A DNA stretch of 6,835 bases, from the NCBI GenBank assembly GCA_902475515.1, contig CABSAB010000072.1, forward strand, positions 1 to 6,835. Reading direction: 5' to 3'. The DNA is from an uncultured Eubacteriales bacterium. Lineage in GTDB: Bacteria; Bacillota; Clostridia; Oscillospirales; Oscillospiraceae. The translations under genes and the position numbers were made by a program. Below, piece by piece: positions 5,241 to 6,835 of this stretch (position 1 is the stretch's first letter; every line of letters begins with the position of its first letter). A model generated the notes under the pieces. It searched no databases, was not told the origin of the DNA, and saw only the letters and a list, made by a program, of their open reading frames with translations.

Positions 5241-5270
5241 GCCCGCCGGCGCATTGCCGGCGGGCGTTTT
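5241..5270 (+). terminator. Intrinsic terminator of the beta-helix gene
   Basis: A perfect 10-bp GC stem, gcccgccggc (5241-5250) with gccggcgggc (5256-5265), has a 5-nt loop and is followed by gtttt. It begins 12 bases after the TAA stop. The converging rpoN gene ends at 5276. On the minus strand the hairpin is followed only by ttgctg, so it would terminate rpoN less efficiently. Confidence 0.88.
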
Positions 5271-5275
5271 CTATC

Positions 5276-6628
5276 CTACTTTTCTGCTGCCGCGGCGCTT
5301 TTCCGCCGCCGGGCACTGGCAGGCAGTATTCCAAGCTCCATACGGTATTTTGCCACAGTCCGCCGGGAGACGGCAATGTGCTGGGCAGACAGGAGCTTCG
5401 CCAGCTTTTCATCGCTGCTGGGATGGCTGGCATCCTCCTGCAAGATCAGCTGCCGCAGGGCCTCTTTGATGTTCTCCCGGCAGAGGCCTGCGTTTTGCCC
5501 GGCACTGCGGCTGAAAAAACAGCTCATGGGCAGCAGCCCCTGGGGGCACTGGACGTACTTATTCCGCACAGCACGGCTGACGGTGGACTCATGAACGCCC
5601 AACTCCTCGGCCACATCCCTTAGGGTCATTTTCTGCAGGCTCCCGCCGCCAAAAAACGCCTGCTGGCGTTCCGCCAGGACCTTCCCACAGCGAAGCACAG
5701 TGGACTCCCGGTTCTCCAGGTCACGCATCACCTGTTGGAGCTGCCGCAGCTTTTCCCGGAGGTATTTCTGCACGGCAGGGTCCTGCTCTGTCTCCAGCAT
5801 GGCAAGATATTGCCTGTTGATTCGGACATGGGGCGCGGCCTCCTCCTCACTGCGGACTGTAAACCGTGCGCCGTCAAAATCCACATACAGGTCCGGCTTG
5901 ATATATATGGTCTCCTCCCGGCCGGAAAATCCATCCGCCGGATAGGGGCTGCACCGGGCGATCCGCGCCAGGGCATCCTCTACGGCATCAGCAGGCTCCC
6001 CCAACCGTGCCGCCAGACGCTGCGGCGACAGAGTGGAAAGCTGGGTAATGTGCTCCCGCAGGATACGCTGGGCCAGAGTGCCGTCTCCCTCCTGCCGGGT
6101 CAATTGCAGCAGCAGGCTTTCGCAGATGCTTCCGGCACCCACACCGGCAGGTTCCATGCTTTGGAGGACCTGAAGCGCCTCCCGAACCGTTTCCTCCGGG
6201 CAGCCGGCAAGCCTTGCCGCCTCCGCCAGCTCGGCCGTAAAGAATCCATGCCCGTCCAGCAGGCCAATGAGCACTGCCACAGCCCGCCGCTGTGCCGCAG
6301 GGAGCTTTTTCCCCAGCAGCTGCTCCCGCAGATGCACCTCCAGAGAGCAGTCTTCCGCCGCCGGGATCGACAGCGCCGTCTGGTCCCGCTCCGCGCTGTA
6401 ATAGCCGCAGTTTTGCCGGTCGTTCTGGCAGAGCCACCGGAGTCGGTCCCCATCGGGATCCATCTGATTTTCGGACAACGGCTCCTGCAATTCCATCAGG
6501 GGATTTTCATAGGACAGCTCGGAGAGATACTCCTGCAGCTCCTGCCTGCCGTATTGCAGCATCGTCATGGTGGTGATCATCTGTGGGGTGACAGTCTGCG
6601 CCTGACGCAATTCCAGCTTGAGTGTCAA
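5276..6628 (-). CDS. rpoN: RNA polymerase sigma-54 factor
   Basis: Sigma-54 directs RNA polymerase to -24/-12 promoters and needs an ATP-driven enhancer-binding activator to melt DNA. The product is 450 residues. Region I, the activator-responsive part, is LELRQAQTVTPQM...ENPLMELQEP (5-50). An acidic variable Region II follows, then the core-binding domain (about 95-280, including SMEPAGVGAGSICESLLLQL). The helix-turn-helix is TLRDVAEELGVHESTVSR (335-352), followed by NKYVQCPQG (356-364). The C-terminal RpoN box is SRRTVAKYRM (421-430), against the usual ARRTVAKYRE, so its first and last residues differ. The start is TTG at 6628, chosen because Region I then begins at once and a strong GGAGAGGGGGAG site stands 5 bases upstream. 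A longer frame from 6709 would start inside the promoter. No activator gene is in view. Its neighbour has a sigma-54-like promoter. Confidence 0.95.
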   Translation of the reverse strand: MTLKLELRQAQTVTPQMITTMTMLQYGRQELQEYLSELSYENPLMELQEPLSENQMDPDGDRLRWLCQNDRQNCGYYSAERDQTALSIPAAEDCSLEVHLREQLLGKKLPAAQRRAVAVLIGLLDGHGFFTAELAEAARLAGCPEETVREALQVLQSMEPAGVGAGSICESLLLQLTRQEGDGTLAQRILREHITQLSTLSPQRLAARLGEPADAVEDALARIARCSPYPADGFSGREETIYIKPDLYVDFDGARFTVRSEEEAAPHVRINRQYLAMLETEQDPAVQKYLREKLRQLQQVMRDLENRESTVLRCGKVLAERQQAFFGGGSLQKMTLRDVAEELGVHESTVSRAVRNKYVQCPQGLLPMSCFFSRSAGQNAGLCRENIKEALRQLILQEDASHPSSDEKLAKLLSAQHIAVSRRTVAKYRMELGILPASARRRKSAAAAEK

Positions 6629-6633
6629 GAACG

Positions 6634-6645
6634 CTCCCCCTCTCC
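6634..6645 (-). promoter_or_regulatory. Ribosome binding site fixing the TTG start of rpoN
   Basis: The minus strand has GGAGAGGGGGAG, five bases before TTG at 6628-6626. It directly follows the leader hairpin (6646-6667). It favours the 450-residue product over a longer frame. Confidence 0.75.
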
Positions 6646-6667
6646 GCTTGGCCTCATAAGGCCAAGC
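6646..6667 (-). other. Leader hairpin adjoining the rpoN ribosome binding site
   Basis: A perfect 8-bp stem, gcttggcc (6646-6653) with ggccaagc (6660-6667), has a 6-nt loop. It occupies most of the predicted leader between the transcription start (about 6674) and the Shine-Dalgarno, with no gap before the latter. There is no U-run, so it is not a terminator. It could stabilise the 5' end or tune translation. Confidence 0.5.
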
Positions 6668-6680
6668 CACATTTGTTTTC

Positions 6681-6709
6681 AGCATAACACAGTCCGCCGT
6701 TTCCCGCAA
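6681..6709 (-). promoter_or_regulatory. Sigma-A-type promoter of rpoN with extended -10
   Basis: The minus strand shows TTGCGG (plus-strand 6704-6709), a 17-base spacer and TATGCT (6681-6686), with TG one base before the -10 (extended -10). Predicted start is near 6674, giving a leader of about 46 bases that contains the hairpin and ribosome binding site. Confidence 0.6.
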
Positions 6710-6759
6710 GTTTTGCTTTTTTCCTGCCGGGGCGGTCCGTCCGGGAAATGCGCAAGCTG

Positions 6760-6776
6760 TGTCCGAAAATTGGACA
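6760..6776. promoter_or_regulatory. 17-bp inverted repeat, possible operator
   Basis: TGTCC, seven bases (gaaaatt), GGACA: a symmetric element of the size bound by dimeric regulators, with an AT-rich centre. It lies about 50 bases upstream of the rpoN -35 box and just below the terminator-like hairpin at 6783-6806. The owner regulator is unknown. Confidence 0.35.
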
Positions 6777-6782
6777 GAAAAT

Positions 6783-6806
6783 AGGCGGACGCAAATGCGC
6801 CCGCCT
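6783..6806 (-). terminator. Probable terminator of a minus-strand gene beyond the right edge
   Basis: The stem aggcggacgc (6783-6792) with gcgcccgcct (6797-6806) has a 4-nt loop. The single A/C mismatch seen in plus-strand RNA becomes a G-U pair in minus-strand RNA, and the minus strand continues with tattttc. Both points favour termination of a leftward transcript entering from outside the window. The last 29 bases (6807-6835) contain no stop codon on the minus strand and no recognisable gene. Confidence 0.6.
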
Positions 6807-6835
6807 GTCGGAGCGGCGTGCAGGTGTACGAATAT

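Noticed and set aside
4504..5433. 309-codon minus-strand frame across the beta-helix gene end
   Set aside because: It runs through the beta-helix coding frame, its terminator and the end of rpoN; no start signal or recognisable domain.
5809..5824. Sigma-54-like atggcaagatattgcc inside rpoN
   Set aside because: GG to GC separation is nine instead of ten bases, and it is inside coding sequence with no gene downstream on that strand.
6629..6709. N-terminal extension of rpoN to a TTG at 6709
   Set aside because: That codon lies in the -35 box of the predicted promoter, and the extension has no counterpart in sigma-54 Region I.
5735..6784. 349-codon open frame on the plus strand opposite rpoN
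   Set aside because: It is antisense to the clearly recognised sigma-54 gene, has no ribosome binding site or family motifs, and arises from GC-rich codon bias.
1..6835. CRISPR array, tRNA, rRNA, insertion sequence or attachment site
   Set aside because: No regular direct repeats, cloverleaf-like sequence, transposase reading frame or flanking terminal inverted repeats were seen.

Overview
The window looks like chromosomal DNA of a moderately GC-rich, endospore-forming anaerobic Firmicute, most likely a gut clostridium of the Oscillospiraceae/Flavonifractor type. The grounds are SpoVT, a PdaA-type spore-cortex deacetylase, a Rex redox repressor, sigma-54, strong AGGAGG-like ribosome binding sites and TTG starts on two regulator genes. 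The taxon is an inference; no rRNA or marker gene is present.

Layout. (1) Bases 1-512 (+): 3' portion of spoVT. It converges on a minus-strand block and shares a perfect 14-bp hairpin terminator (544-575) with it. (2) Bases 3211-577 (all minus, reading right to left): pdaA-like membrane-anchored peptidoglycan deacetylase; rex, with its own near-consensus sigma-A promoter whose -35 box overlaps the pdaA stop codon; a 50-residue protein with 12 cysteines, too short for most gene finders; and an MBL-fold hydrolase of the COG1237 type. (3) Bases 3352-5229 (+): a 625-residue protein of unrecognised family with a predicted right-handed beta-helix, a Gly/Pro-rich linker and a matching motif at both ends, followed by a strong terminator. 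(4) Bases 6628-5276 (-): rpoN (sigma-54), with a sigma-A-type promoter, a leader hairpin and an upstream inverted repeat. (5) The right edge (6783-6806) holds a hairpin that looks like the terminator of a minus-strand gene lying outside the window.

Main hypothesis. The 140-bp divergent region between pdaA and the beta-helix gene carries two back-to-back -24/-12 elements, each matching 15 of 17 positions of the sigma-54 consensus YTGGCACGRNNNTTGCW. The plus-strand one gives a 26-nt leader with a good ribosome binding site. A third, weaker match precedes the MBL gene. With rpoN as the next gene, this suggests a local sigma-54-controlled unit whose principal target is the unknown beta-helix protein. 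No enhancer-binding activator is visible here, so the activating signal is unknown.

The genes share themes of sporulation (spoVT, pdaA), redox/NADH sensing (rex) and alternative sigma control (rpoN). No mobile element, CRISPR array, tRNA or rRNA is visible.
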